Shown here: in pieces, positions 1-22,807 of the stretch
Position numbering within the stretch: position 1 is the first letter of the stretch
How the letters are laid out: each line of letters starts with the position of its first letter
Origin: Lampris incognitus
Taxonomy: Eukaryota; Chordata; Actinopteri; Lampriformes; Lampridae
Reading direction: 5' to 3'
Assembly (NCBI RefSeq): GCF_029633865.1
Contig: NC_079219.1
Location: 10,908,420 to 10,972,419 of the forward strand
Length of the DNA stretch: 64,000 nucleotides
Program-made: the position numbers and the translations under genes
Notes under the pieces: model-generated
What the model was told of the DNA's origin: nothing
Seen by the model: only the letters and a program-made list of their open reading frames with translations
Database searches by the model: none

Positions 1-1217
1 GGTTACTGGGGACCTCAGAAAAAGCGTTTGGATGCTCATCAAGCTGGAAAAGGTTACAAAACCATCTCTAAAGATTTTGGACTCCACCAATCCACAGTCA
101 GACAGATTATGTACAAATGGAGGAAATTCAAGACCATCGTTACCCTCCCCAGGAGTGGTCGACCATCAAAGATCACTCCAACAGCAAGGCGTATAATAGT
201 CGGCCAGGTCACAAAGGCACCCAGGGTAACTTCTAAGCAACTAAAGGCCTCTCTCACATTGGCTAATGTTCATGAGTCCACCATCAGGAGAACACTGCAC
301 AACAATGGAGTGCATGGCAGGGTTGCAAGGAGAAAGCCACTGCTCTCCAAAAAGAACATTGCTGCCCGTCTGCAGTTTGCTAAAGATCACGTGGACAAGC
401 CAGAAGGCTATTGGGAAAAAAATTGTGGACAGATGAGACCAAAATAGAACTTTTTGGTTTAAATGAGAAGCGTTATGTTTGGAGAAAGAAAAACACTGCA
501 TTCCAGCACAAGAACCTTATCCCATCTGTGAAACATGGTGGTGATAGTACTATGGTTTGGGCCCGTTTTGCTCCATCTGGGCCAGGACAGCTTGCCATCA
601 TTGATGGAACAATTAATTCTGAATTATACCAGCAAATTCTTAAGGAAAATGTCAGGACATCTGTCCGTTAACTGAATCTCAAGAGAACATGGGTCATGCA
701 GCAAGACAACGACCCTAAGCACACAAGTCGTTCTACCAAAGAATGGTTAAAGAAGAATAAAGTTAATGTTTTGGAATGGCCAAGTCAAAGTCCTGACCTT
801 AATCCAATTGAAATGGTGGACGGACCTGAAGCGAACAGTTCATGTGAGGAAACCCACCAACATCCCAGAGTTGAAGCTGTTCTACGGAGAAATGGGCTAC
901 AATTCCTCCAAGCCGATGTGCATTACTGATCAAGTTACTAGAAACGTTTAGTTGCAGTTATTGCTGCACAAAGGGGGGGGGTCACACCAGATACTGAAAG
1001 CAAAGGTTCACATACTTTTGCCACTCACAGATATGTAATACTGGATCATTTTCCTCAATAAATAAATGACCAAGTATAGTATTTTTGTCTCATTTGTTTA
1101 ACTGGGTTCTCTTTATCTACTTTTAGGACTTGTGTGAAAATCTGATGATGTTTTAGGTCATATTTATGCAGAAATATAGAAAATTCTAAAGGGTTTACAA
1201 ACTTTCAAGCACCACTG
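1..1217 (+). mobile_element. Tc1/mariner element, family A, left end outside the window
   Basis: A Tc1-type DNA transposon enters from the left edge. Its right end, reading inward on the opposite strand as CAGTGGTGCTTGAAAGTTTG, stops at 1217 and is followed by the TA target dinucleotide at 1218-1219. The same terminus is found at 44269, so the family is repeated in the window. The element lies in a Ty3/gypsy relic that continues at 1220. The transposase is decayed (separate entry), so this copy cannot move itself. Confidence 0.85.
28..951 (+). pseudogene. Tc1 transposase, decayed
   Basis: This is the DDE transposase that cuts and pastes the element. The N-terminal paired-like helix-turn-helix region is readable from 28 (STVRQIMYKW, then PRSGRPSKIT), followed by the first catalytic Asp in WTDETKIELFG (about 425-460), the second in [10 protein letters not shown] (about 700-730), and the third acidic position in SPDLNPIE (about 790-815). 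Reading moves between frames near 420, a run of seven A, and again near 815. A stop at 669-671 interrupts the middle. The C-terminal part ([11 protein letters not shown]) is legible in another frame up to about 950. With at least three lesions it is a pseudogene. Confidence 0.85.
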
Positions 1218-1449
1218 TAGCTCTTAGCTGGGGGATCTTTAAATGTCCCAAGTTCCTCATGTCTGGCCAGCTCCTCCTGTAACATCAGCTGGTTACCTTT
1301 GTCTAGGTGATTTACTGCCACCATCCAGTCTATGTTAAGGGCATTTATCCAGCCCCTGCCTAATAGGTTTGGTCCTGAGCCTGAGACTACTACTGGAAGG
1401 TTTTGTTTTGCACCCTGGTGTTGTACAGTGACTCTAGCAACCCCTAACA

Positions 1450-3839
1450 CAGCGGTCGGGAACCTATGGCTCGCGAGCCATATATGGCTCTTCCGGTTAC
1501 GGCATATGGCTCCCAGACAATTTTGAGTTGAAAATTTTTTTTTTTTCAAAAAAATCAGTTTGGAACTGATTTTAAAATACTTGTGATATTTCTTAATAAT
1601 ACTGTGTCATTTTAAAGTAAACAGAAATTAGTTTTGAAGATAAATTTCACGGGTCACGGGTCACCCGTGGGTCGGGTCGGGAACCAATGGCTCGCGAGCA
1701 TGTCCGGGTCATTGTAAAGGTGAAGAAATCAATTTTATCAGATAGCCAACTAGTTTATCCGCTTCAACCCTTGTAACGGAAAAGATGGCGAAAAGAAAAA
1801 AAGACGATGATTACCGTGCATTCCAGGCTGCGTGGACAGAGGAATTTGCATTTGTGGAGAGAGCAGGATCTGCGGTATGTCTAATATGCAATGATAAAAT
1901 TGCATCGATGAAACGGTCAAATATAAAGCGGCACTTCGATACGCACCATGCTTCATTTGCATCGAAATATCCAGCGGGGGACAGCAGGAAAAGGGCATGC
2001 GAGGAGCTACAGCGGAGAGTGCAGACGAGTCAGCAGCAACTACGTGTGTGGACCAAGCAAGGTGACGGGAATTCCGCTAGCTTTGCGGGGGCTTTGGCAA
2101 TAGTAAGGAATGGAAAGTCATTCACAGATGGCGAGTATGCCAAAACATTCATGCTTGATGTGGCCAATGAACTGTTTGATGACTTCCCAAATAAAGACAA
2201 GATAATCAAACGAATAAAAGACATGCCCCTGTCAGCAAGAACTGTGCACGATCGTAGCATCATGATGGCAAATCAAGTCGAGGAAACACAAATTAAGGAC
2301 ATAAACGCCGGGACATACTTTTCTCTCGCGTTAGATGAGTCAACAGACGTTAGCCATCTATCTCAGTGCAGTATCATTGCCAGGTATGCTGCAGGTGACA
2401 CACTGCGTGAGGAAAGCTTGGCTGTTTTGCCAATGAAAGGGACAACAAGAGGAGAGGATTTATTCATGTCTTTCATGGAGTTTGCTAAAGAAAAAAAAAC
2501 TACCGATGGATAAACTTATTTCTGTCTGTACTGATGGTGCACCCTGTATGTTGGGGAAGAACAAAGGATTTGTAGCGCTTCTCCGTGAACATGAAAAGAG
2601 AGCCATCCTAAGTTTTCATTGCATCCTGCACCAGGAGGCGCTTTGCGCTCAGACGTGTGGCCAGGAGCTTGGCGAGGTGATGTCTCTGGTCATTCGAGTG
2701 GTCAACTTTATTGTTGCCCGAGCTTTAAATGATCGCCAGTTTAAAGCTCTGTTAGAAGAAGTTGGGAATCATTATCCCGGTCTGCTTTTACACAGCAACG
2801 TGCGTTGGTTGTCAAGGGGGAAGGTGCTCAGCCGTTTTGCAGCTTGCCTGAGTGAAATCCGGACTTTTCTTGAAATGAAAGGCGTCAAGCATCCTGAGCT
2901 AGACAACACTGACTGGCTCCTGCAGTTTCACTATCTCGTGGACATAACTGGCCATCTGAACCAGCTCAATGTGAAAATGCAAGGTATTGGAAATACAATC
3001 TCATCCCTTCAACAAGCAGTGTTTGCATTTGAAAGCAAGCTGGAAGTCTTTCTCAGGGACATTGAAACAGGTCGTCTTCTGCACTTTGAAAGACTGCAAC
3101 AATTTAGAGATGCATGCTTAGCAAGTGACTCCACTCAACATCTGGATCTCCAGCAGCTAGCTGGCTTTACGTTCAATCTCCTGCAGTCATTCAAAGCACG
3201 TTTTGGAGAATTTCGTGTGCGCACTGGTCTTTTCAAGTTCATCACTCATCCACATGAGTGTGCAGTGGACAAAATCGACCTGACATGCATCCCCGGGGTC
3301 TCTATCGGAGACTTTGAGCTGGAAGTTGCTGACCTGAAGGCATCAGACATGTGGATGAGTAAGTTCAAGTCACTTAATGGAGAGTTGGAAAGTCTTGCGC
3401 GACAGCGAGCAGAGCTGGCGAGGGAACACAAGTGGACAGAAATTAAAAATCTTCAACCTGAAGACCAGCTGATTCTTAAAACTTGGAACGAGCTTCCTGT
3501 GACATACCACACAATGCAGCGTGTGAGTATTGCCGTATTGACCATGTTTGGCTCTACATATGCATGTGAACAGTCTTTCTCGCATATGAGGAACATTAAG
3601 ACCAACCTACGCTCACGTTTAACTGATGGAAGCCTCAACGCCTGCATGAAGCTCAACCTCACCACGTATGAACCAGACTACAAGGCCATCAGCAAAACCA
3701 TGCAGCACCAGAAGTCGCATTAAAAGTAAGACATATTTAATTTATTATACGTTAAAAATACTATATGGCTCTCAATGAAATATATTTAGAAATATTTGGC
3801 TTTTATGGCTCTCCCAGTCAAAAAGGTTCCCGACCCCTG
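1450..3839 (+). mobile_element. hAT-superfamily transposon with 8-bp target duplication
   Basis: A 2390-bp element. It starts CAGCGGTCGGGAACC, and the complement of its right end reads CAGGGGTCGGGAACC. An identical 8-bp duplication (ccctaaca) flanks it at 1442-1449 and 3840-3847, as expected for hAT insertion. Subterminal DNA is rich in 'atggctc' repeats at both ends, which may be transposase binding sites (inference). It sits inside the gypsy relic. The termini and the BED-finger transposase suggest the Charlie-like branch, which is my reading and was not checked against a library. Confidence 0.9.
1785..3723 (+). pseudogene. hAT transposase, one homopolymer slip from open
   Basis: The transposase has an N-terminal BED-type zinc finger (CLICNDKIASMKRSNIKRHF..H, about residues 33-55), then the RNase H-like core with LALDESTDVS (first catalytic Asp region) and ISVCTDGAPCM (second). 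The C-terminal hAT dimerisation segment follows (STYACEQSFSHMRNIKTN..RLTDGSLNACMKL). Related proteins are often annotated as general transcription factor II-I repeat or ZBED/SCAND3-like. The only break is at 2491-2499, a run of nine A: eight would keep FAKEKK followed by LPMDKL in frame. The first part ends at 2513 and the second is open to 3723, about 640 residues in all. The slip could be a real mutation or an assembly error. Confidence 0.85.
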
Positions 3840-4764
3840 CCCTAACACATCTACTCTTTCACCTGTGTATGTTTTGAGCTTAAGGAAACATTTCCCTAAT
3901 TTAGGAACGTTTGCATTGTCCCACAGTTTTGAGTAATCTCACCAGGTGTCAACCTCAAAGTTCACTTCTGATTTGTTCAGTTGCAACTGTAATGTGATGG
4001 GGGGCACTTTTGACATTTGCTCGGCAACACTGTACATTGTGAACACATCCTTTCTCTTCTTCTGCCTCCCCTGTGTCACCTTGCCTGCTTATGTGATGTG
4101 CTCCATGACCCCTTCTCACTCCCTTTTGCGCCCCCCCTTTTCTTAATTTCTCTGGGGATGAAGTAGCCCTACATGCCCTTATGTGCCAATTTTCCCATAA
4201 TTACGACACTTAACATTTGCAAAGCAACACTCACTTGCCATGTGGTTTCCCTTGCATCTGTAGCAAAACCGCACTTGTTCCTCCTTGGAATGATGCGTTC
4301 AATTTGTGCACATTTGCCTGGCCTGACCCCTGCTTCCAACTTCCATCAGCACTGTCCAAACATTTTCCATGCAACTTCTGTATATCCTTCCTCGCTGTCT
4401 GACTGGCTCCAGCAAGAGTCAATGCTTTCTCAAAAGTAAGCTCAGTCTCAGATAATAATCATTCATCCCACAGACTAGCCTATCTCTTAGCATTTGTGTC
4501 AGATTCTATCCGTAACTGCAATCTTGAGCCAGCTTGCGCAACACAGCAACATAGTCCATAATTGACTCACTCCCGTTCCTGTTCCTCAAACTGAATTTAA
4601 ACCGCTGCACGATTCCACTTGGCCTGGGGTCGAAATGTGCCTTCAGCAAATCCATGATGTCCCTGAATGATTTCCCCCCTGGTAACTCCAGACTTGGGAT
4701 ATTTCTCGTCATACTGTAGGTTTGGGCACCCACAGAACTGAGAAAAATTGACTTTTTAAATCAT

Positions 4765-5330
4765 TATGGTTAACTTTTGTTTGTGCCTACAGTAAAATGA
4801 ACGAGTCCTTACCGTTTTAGTTCGTTTAATGGAAATTTGATTTATTTACGAGGAAAAATCCTGCTAAAGGACAATAACAGTATGCTGTGGGATCGGACAA
4901 GTATGGCCCGCTAGCTAAACGGCACCGGCGTACAATCATGACAAAGAGAATTTCACGTCGTCGTGATTGTAGGCGCCGACATCCAATTCATATCATAAAT
5001 CAGCAGACAATTTCAACCATTATTGACAAGTGACTATATAGGCTAAATTCTTACCCTTCCTTCTTTTGGAAAAAACCAAAAAGATTCCGTAGTTGTTGTT
5101 TTTTCCCCTGCACGCTCCGCCACGTCGCCTCTACTCGTCTCTTCCCGCTTTAACTTGTGTTACGTCACTCAGCGCTGACCATCAGACCCTCCCACACATG
5201 CGCGGCGCGCGCGCGCGCGCACACACACACGCACAAAGAGTTAGTTTCGAGTCCTGCATTTATTTTGACTGGCTGTTATGTTACGAAGACTGTCGGACAT
5301 TCACACACGTAACAGTCTGAAATTAAGATT
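4765..5330. other. No gene recognised; short hairpin and CG/CA repeats
   Basis: No coding region is supportable. An imperfect hairpin lies around 4922-4975, where ggcgtacaatcatgac pairs with gtcgtgattgtaggcgcc. A (GC)n/(CA)n tract runs at 5203-5236. Part of this may be the decayed left-over of the neighbouring gypsy element, but no LTR could be shown. Confidence 0.4.
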
Positions 5331-5337
5331 TGACCAG

Positions 5338-5418
5338 AAACGTAAGGCGCTTTGAGCGGCTGTTGCAGCTAGAAAAGCGCTATATAAAATGCAGCTTGAT
5401 TGATTGATTGATTGAACA
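5338..5418 (+). repeat. LINE/SINE 3' tail with (GATT)n
   Basis: The sequence gcgctttgagcggctg, followed by gaaaagcgctatataaa and ending in a (gatt)n tail, matches the conserved 3' end shared by fish L2-type LINEs and the SINEs that borrow it. No reading frame is left; this is a tail fragment only. Confidence 0.6.
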
Positions 5419-5437
5419 GTCGAAATTGGGAGGTGTA

Positions 5438-6132
5438 CCTTTAAGACGTACTTTGCCTGGATGCGGGAGAGGCGGCGTCATCAGACGGCGCCTTGAGTTC
5501 TTCGAGTTAGGCGGGAAGCCGGATGTGGGTATTTGTCCTGGTCGCTGCACTAGCGCCTCCTCTGGTCGGTCGGGGCGCCCCTCGGATCGGCAGAGAGGGG
5601 GGTGACTGGGAGCAGCGAATGGGACTGCTCAAAAAGAGCAGGGTAGTTGGCCAGACACAATTGGAGAGAAAAAGGGGGGAAATTAAAAAAAGGAAAAAAA
5701 AAAGTTGAGCACCGCTGACTGTCATTGCCGCTTTATTTTGGAGCCCACCGCTTTTCTTAGCACTCTGTCTGTGATTGGCCAGTACTGTTGCCTCCGTTGG
5801 TTGGGTTGGTTAAGGTTAGCGTTAGGGCGGGGTTAGGGTTAAGGTTAGCCAATCAGAGGCAGAGTAGGGGCGGGTCTTCCTAGAATCCTAGCGCCCTGGA
5901 TGCTACGCAGGGCGTGTTTTGCCAAGAAAAGCAGTGGGATCCATAATAACGCTTGCGCAAACCCAATTTGTTCGCCTGCGGAAACCCAATTTGTTTTTTG
6001 TTTGTTTGTTTGTTTGTTTTTTCCCTTTGTTTGACAATTGTATACCTGTTGTTGTAAATAAAAGTTTTTTGGGAAAAAAAGAACAAACTCGACAACGCCT
6101 CTCCCGCATCCCGGCAAGTACGTCTTAAAGGT
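5438..6132. repeat. Candidate DNA element with 36-bp inverted ends
   Basis: Arms at 5438-5474 and 6096-6132 are near-perfect inverted copies (cctttaagacgtact, then gatgcgggagaggcg). They enclose about 620 bp that includes a SINE fragment, telomere-like gttaggg variants (about 5810-5850) and a (gttt)n run. There is no coding capacity, so it would be a non-autonomous element. No target duplication could be identified. Confidence 0.45.
5508..5700 (+). repeat. SINE family A, fragment with A-rich tail
   Basis: It shares gggaagccggatgtgggtat and gcactagcgcctcctctggt with the longer copy at 19872-20260, then jumps to the 3' part (gatcggcagagggg, agacacaattggagag) and ends in an A-rich tail. The tRNA-like head is missing, so this is an internally deleted or 5'-truncated copy. 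Confidence 0.7.
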
Positions 6133-6319
6133 TCATACCCAATAAAGTAAAAGAAATTCAGTTGGAGATACTGTAAACTACTAATAAGACACGTTAGTCC
6201 CTAGCTACCGGTTCAGTACACCCCGTATCGAATCCCGCACCGGGCAAGAAAATAACCGGTCACAATACTATGTAAATATTACCCATGTAACACATTTTTA
6301 CGCAAATTTAAAGCAGAAA

Positions 6320-6673
6320 TCTCGGAGAAATTTTCATTCTGTTACACAGAAGAAGAAACTAGTTTACATTTATTCTTTAATTGTCCTTATTCCTCTAAGC
6401 CTTGGACAGCTATTGCATTAATCAAGAAGGTATGGTCTTGTTCCTTGATTGCACTACCGGCTCATCTCCTGTAGGTAATGCTCTCAAAATTCTGTTTGTT
6501 TTGGTAAATTTCACATTCACAAATCCAAGGTGATGGGCTCCAAGCCCAATGTTCGTTTCTTTTACATTGATCTGATATTCTTTTTCAGGTCCCTTACCGA
6601 AATAACCTCTAACAAAAAGGCAATGAAAACATCTCTCATCTTGGAAAAAATATTAAACACATTAGATAAATGA
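6320..6673 (+). pseudogene. L1-type LINE, C-terminus of ORF2
   Basis: The translation around 6343-6415 reads TEEETSLHLFFNCPYSSKPW, resembling the C-terminal Cys/His cluster of L1/Tx1 ORF2. After a frame change the last stretch is open (MGSKPNVRFF, then NKKAMKTSLILEKIL) to a stop at about 6672. It is 5'-truncated, as LINE insertions usually are, and carries at least one frameshift. There is no endonuclease or RT core. Confidence 0.55.
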
Positions 6674-6782
6674 ACAGCTTTGATTTACATTGGGGTTTTT
6701 TCCCCTGAAAGACTCCTAACAGTGACTCTTATCATCATCACGTGATCATCAGCCTCCTAAGTTTTCTTTGTTTCAACCCTTC

Positions 6783-6950
6783 CTCGTTTATGTTTTGTAG
6801 CGAATTCCGGGGACAACGCAACCACAGGAACTGCCGCGGCCGGGAAGCGAACTTGTATCGCCCGCACCGCAGGAGACATCGCTGACCGCTGGACTAAAGC
6901 GTCAGACCCGCCACCCAGCCGCCAGCGTGTCTTATCCATGCACGTTACAG
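6783..6950 (-). repeat. tRNA-derived SINE family B
   Basis: On the minus strand it reads tttagtccagcggtcagcga (A-box-like) and then a B-box-like ttcgcttccc, ending ggaattcgctac. Two further copies lie at 26933-27065 (minus) and 37050-37445 (plus). The short tRNA-like head with internal pol III boxes is the basis for calling it a SINE. Confidence 0.65.
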
Positions 6951-6959
6951 TATTTTATT

Positions 6960-9900
6960 TAATTCCTTTTCTTTTCTTTTCTTTTTTTTGCATTGTATTA
7001 TATTTAGACCATAATTGTTGCTTTTTATATTTTGACTCTCCCCTGTACTGAAACCCTGACATTGTATTGTTGTAATGTAAAAAGCAACTGTACATGATAA
7101 AAAATGAATAAATAGAAAATGTTTTAAAATTCGACTGATGCGTTTTTGTCGGGCTTCACATAAGCTTAAATTTAATATTATATTCGGGGCTGCACCCAAA
7201 ACGTTCGGGGCTTAAGCCCCGGCAAACTGACCTGGCGACGCCGATGGTAGCAGCTCGCCAACTTTCAGCGCTGGCGTGGCACAAGATAGCTTTGTCCAGT
7301 CTTTGTCTATCACATATTTGGCGAGAAATGCATAGAAGTCAATAGAATTTCTTTTCCCAGGCATTCATGCAAGCGTGAGACGGGGCTCAAATGTGTGAGT
7401 CTCACACACACAGTGCATGAGAGTTGCAGCCAAATACTAATACGCACAGTGATGCAAATGGATAACTTTGCTAAGGTTACTATATTATGATTTTGATTTT
7501 GGTTCTGTCAGGCAAAAGGAAGAGAACGATAACATCCTACTTGGGCCAGTGTGGTAAGAAGCCAAGTAATGAGAGAAGGGGGAATGGTGGGGAGAGGCCG
7601 AGAGGGAGATGCAGGATGACAGCGAGACAGTCAGACAGTAAAGGAGAAGCACAGCCAGTGAGCGCTCGAGGAAGTGGACTTACAGGTACAGCACACCACT
7701 TGCCTTATTCATTTAGCTACAGTACCTATAGGATTCGTTCACCACCTTAAAACCTGGCATGGCATGATTACATATGTGATTTAAATTGTAAGTATCTTAT
7801 GAGCTTTATCACCAATTAAAAAAACCATAACTAACAACCGTTCCAGATTTATTTTAATCAATTGAGGGTTACAGTAAAAGTTGATTATATGAGTTCCCAG
7901 GTGTACGTCTACATGGCAGTCACTGTTGCCTTCATAAGCAAATGATAAGAGTGAGTGACCCAAAAACGGACTATTTGGCCTACAGTGGTTTGCATCGCAG
8001 AAAATAATAATAATAATGAGACATCCGTTTCTGTGCCACCCCAATGTGAGTAATGGTCTCAGCCTGGCCACCCCTATAAAGTTTGTCTTGCTCTGCCACT
8101 GCCCATGTGTCACCCCATATGTAATCTTCTGTTACTCTGAGACGGGGTCATATAAGTTTACCATAGACATCTATAAGGAATAAATCAAAAATAGATTTTT
8201 TTTACCTGTTTTCATCAGCCATTATATTTCAAAGGTGTCGTCATTAAATGTTTAAGTGGGCTGAAATCAACATCTAAATCCAATATTTGGACAGCATGTA
8301 ATGTTGATTTTTGCATTATCAGTCTGCAGTTTAAACCCCCAGTCCTCTTTCTGAGGTAAGCTGCTCTATAACACTCTATTTACCTGTCCACCAGAGCATG
8401 CCGACTTATCAAATAAAGGATAGTATTAAGTTGCACAAACATGAAGAAGAATCAGCATAGATGGAGAAGGAGAAGGGGAAGGAGAGAAAAGGGGAAACTA
8501 GGAGCATAAAGGAAGACAGGGGTGAGGCGAAAGAAAGGCATGAAGCGATAGACAAACGATTCATGGCTAACTTTTTATTTGCACGTGTTAACAAAGACCA
8601 ACACAGAGGTTAGCATCCAGGTTGATCATCAGCATATAGGTGACAGCAGGGGGCGCTCAGAACACACTAGAAGCTCCATGTACATCAGACAGAAGGGTGC
8701 CAGCAAATCTTCATCTGTACAAATCTACAGTTAAACAGCAAAGAATATTTTACAATCTCTCCTCTGAGGACAAAGTAAAGCAGTGATGTGGGTTTTAGGT
8801 TTCGAACAAGGGTGGGCCGTGAAGGGCAGAGCTTACACGTGTCTCCTTCCAGTACAGAACTATCAGCGGTGCTCAGCCTGAGGTCCAGAACCTTCAGGGG
8901 TCCCAACGTGAAATAAATATATATTTCTAACGTTTAAAGTCAATGTTGTGTCTTTTACCTTTGGGATAAATTGTCTTGTGGAAAACGAAGAGCTGCTGAG
9001 TCAAGGTTCTTTTTAACTGAGGGACGAGAAAGGCCATTTTCTGGTGTCAAAGGTCACAGCAGTGTGGTTTTGTCCAGAACAGAGAATAAGGAGATGAAGG
9101 GTGAGAAGCTTTGGTCTTACCAACAACAGGAACTGGTGGAGTTTTTGCTTAAACCTTGACCTCTCTGTAGCTGACAGTTTGACCAAGAACACATTCCTAT
9201 TTACATCAACTGCCCTGTACTGGTCCACATTTCCCAGTACGTCCATATCGACTGAGCAAATTCACTTATTTAAATGCAATGTATCAGTAAAGAATTTTAC
9301 CTGCTCTTTCGCCACATACCAGCTCAAGCAAGAATGCTATAAAAAGCTTAATATGTCTTTTTGAATATCTGTTATTTCCCACATTACAGAGAAATTTGGA
9401 GGGTCCCCCTCCCCAAACAGTTGTTTTCCAAATTGACTTTGTCATTGAAGCAGCAAAGAGATGTATCTGCTAACCTTATCTGTCATCAGAGTTTTGATCT
9501 GAGACTGTGTTTTAGAACAGGACTCAGATAAAACAGCATCTTAGTATTAATTGTTTTCCGTTTATTCATGACACAGAATGAAATCTATGTTTACAGCAGG
9601 CGTGGATAAAACCAGTCTTAGTTTTCAGTCAAATTTGAGAAGAGTTCTCTAAAGACAACACAAGTACCATATGCTGTGGATTTGTTTCGGGCGAGGCAGC
9701 ACTGGGGTAAATTGACGTTACAGGTTTGAGTAAATTACCATGGTAACAGCAACTACTATGCTATATAGGCTGTGATGACTAGCCAAACACTGTAGACTCC
9801 ATTAAATATCTTTGAAGCCTAATAATTCTTTAGCTTACATTTCTTGCTAATGGGTCAGACTGCCCTCTGCAGGTGGGTGAGCCTCTTTGAAATCAGCACC

Positions 9901-10085
9901 TGCCAGAAACTTAGCACCGGGCCTCTTATATCACAGCCCAAGCTTGATGAAAAACCCACTTACTCACTGGATAACCATTAACGTGAAACAGTCACAACAG
10001 CGCCACCAGCTGGCTGATATGATAATAGCAGTCATTCCTGTAGGAGTAGCCTACATTTCACAAAGGGAATGATCAAATTACACAT
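6960..10085. other. Intergenic stretch, no gene recognised
   Basis: No convincing coding region, RNA gene or known element was found over about 3 kb. It contains a short palindromic ggggcttaagcccc near 7205, a (taa)n run near 8006 and a CTCF-like site at 8638-8658. It lies downstream of syt11, so part of its right-hand side could be distal 3' sequence. Short open frames here show no recognisable domains. Confidence 0.5.
8638..8658 (+). promoter_or_regulatory. CTCF-like binding site
   Basis: acagcagggggcgc fits the vertebrate CTCF core CCASYAGRKGGCRS at 13 of 14 positions. It lies about 2.8 kb beyond the syt11 stop codon. It is a sequence match only. Confidence 0.4.
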
Positions 10086-10088
10086 AAG

Positions 10089-10392
10089 TGCAAATCAGAA
10101 GACATATTTGGTTGAAGAGACTAAGAATATACATAATATAACCAAATATTAAGAAGATGAGGAAAGTCTTGATGAGATTATAAAATAAGGATTTGTGAAA
10201 CCTGGTTTTGTAAACTGACTAACTAGCACTTTGCAGACGTGCAGATCAGATGACATATTTGGTTGAAGAGACTAAGAATATACATAATTGAATCAAATAT
10301 TAAGAAGATGGGGAAAGTTTTGATGAGATTATAAAATAAGGATTTGTGAAACCTGGTTCTGTAAACTGACTAACTAGCACTTTGTAGCCGTG
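10089..10392. repeat. Two-copy tandem duplication, about 151 bp
   Basis: Two adjacent units start with gacatatttggttgaagaga (10101 and 10252), run through aaataaggatttgtgaaacc, and end gactaactagcactttg. They differ by roughly a dozen bases. No coding sequence is involved; this is a local duplication of intergenic DNA. Confidence 0.85.
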
Positions 10393-10793
10393 TGATGCTG
10401 CAAATACTTGTCATCGTTACAAGATTTTTTTAAATGCAATCTAGTATCAATGCCATGAAACAAATGAAATAAAGTGTTAGAAGTTGATATGAAGTTATTT
10501 CATAAATGCATTAATTACACTTCTATTACATCCAGTAACACAGGAAGAGAGGTGTGGGCACACTTCCTGTCATGATTAGACTGTTTCCTGTATGGAAGTG
10601 AATTGACATTATCTTCATTATAGTAGCACTAATGGACATGGAACCTCACAGGTTACAAAGAGCACACTGGCAGGCGTATTAATGCCAGGGACAGAATCTC
10701 ATAACCATTAAAGGCTTGTCTAACAGGTTGACATCAGACAGGAACATGATGTGCTGGCTGTCTCATTTGGCTGAACTGCTTTAAAACAATCAA

Positions 10794-10799
10794 TTTATT
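10794..10799 (-). terminator. Possible syt11 poly(A) signal
   Basis: AATAAA on the minus strand lies about 665 nt beyond the syt11 stop. It was chosen only as a canonical hexamer at a plausible distance, and other variants nearby cannot be excluded. Confidence 0.25.
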
Positions 10800-10861
10800 A
10801 TATTCAGCATTCTATTGTTTTCACAGCCGAAACACAAGTTTAATTGACTTCCTGCCAAGTG

Positions 10862-10904
10862 GTGATGTCAGAGTGATGACGTCAGAGTGATGATGTCAGA
10901 ATAA
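10862..10904. repeat. Short triplicate of a CRE-like 14-mer
   Basis: The unit gatgtcagagtgat recurs three times; the middle unit carries a perfect TGACGTCA octamer. It lies in the putative 3' region of syt11. Confidence 0.5.
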
Positions 10905-11093
10905 TGTCAGCAATTCTTAAGTCTTTTCATTCCTGAAGTTTACTTGTTTTTCAGACAGACATGCGGAATGTCTTTTTTTTTTATGTTTCAGTGTCCCGAC
11001 ACATATCAGCATAGCCAGAAGAGAAAAGGCGATGTTAACAGTCTCAGATGGATGCATGGGTTCAGTCTTGTTCAACTTACTAACTTCCTTATA

Positions 11094-11098
11094 GAGAG

Positions 11099-11167
<69 letters not shown>

Positions 11168-11265
11168 GAGGAGGAAAGAGTGTATATACTATACTCAACA
11201 AGATTGTGTGTGTGTGTGTGTGTGTATGTGTCTGTGTATATGTGTGTGTGTATGTGTGTTTATGT
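11094..11265. repeat. (GA)n then (TG)n microsatellites
   Basis: An uninterrupted GA run at about 11096-11163 is followed, after a gga-rich bridge, by TG repeats at 11203-11260. Both are in the region just downstream of the syt11 coding end. Long frames read through them are microsatellite artefacts. Confidence 0.9.
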
Positions 11266-11463
11266 ACACAGTAGTGTGTACATTGAATTTGCCGTAGGTT
11301 AGGGTCTTTGTTTTCTGCATGGGCGGGGCTTATCCCCAATGCTGTTCTCTGGTTGGAGGATCAGAGAAGCTTCACCACCTTCCGCAACACCCCCCCCCCC
11401 CCACCTACCACACCCCCACCCACCCCTCAGCGTCATGAGAACCAGCTGGTGGGCCACAGGACG

Positions 11464-22807
<11,344 letters not shown>

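Larger units (their letters stand above)
1220..4760 (-). mobile_element. Ty3/gypsy LTR retrotransposon relic (fossil)
   Basis: An old gypsy-type fragment on the minus strand. A gag-like stretch lies at about 4150-4735, and protease to early pol at about 1220-1440. It is split by the hAT element at 1450-3839 and bounded on the left by the Tc1 copy ending at 1217. No LTR was recognised. It is heavily broken, with many interruptions, and is older than both elements that landed in it. Confidence 0.65.

Noticed and set aside
1785-3723. Calling this a host ZBED or GTF2IRD2-like gene
   Set aside because: Terminal inverted repeats and an exact 8-bp target duplication mark it as a hAT transposon copy.
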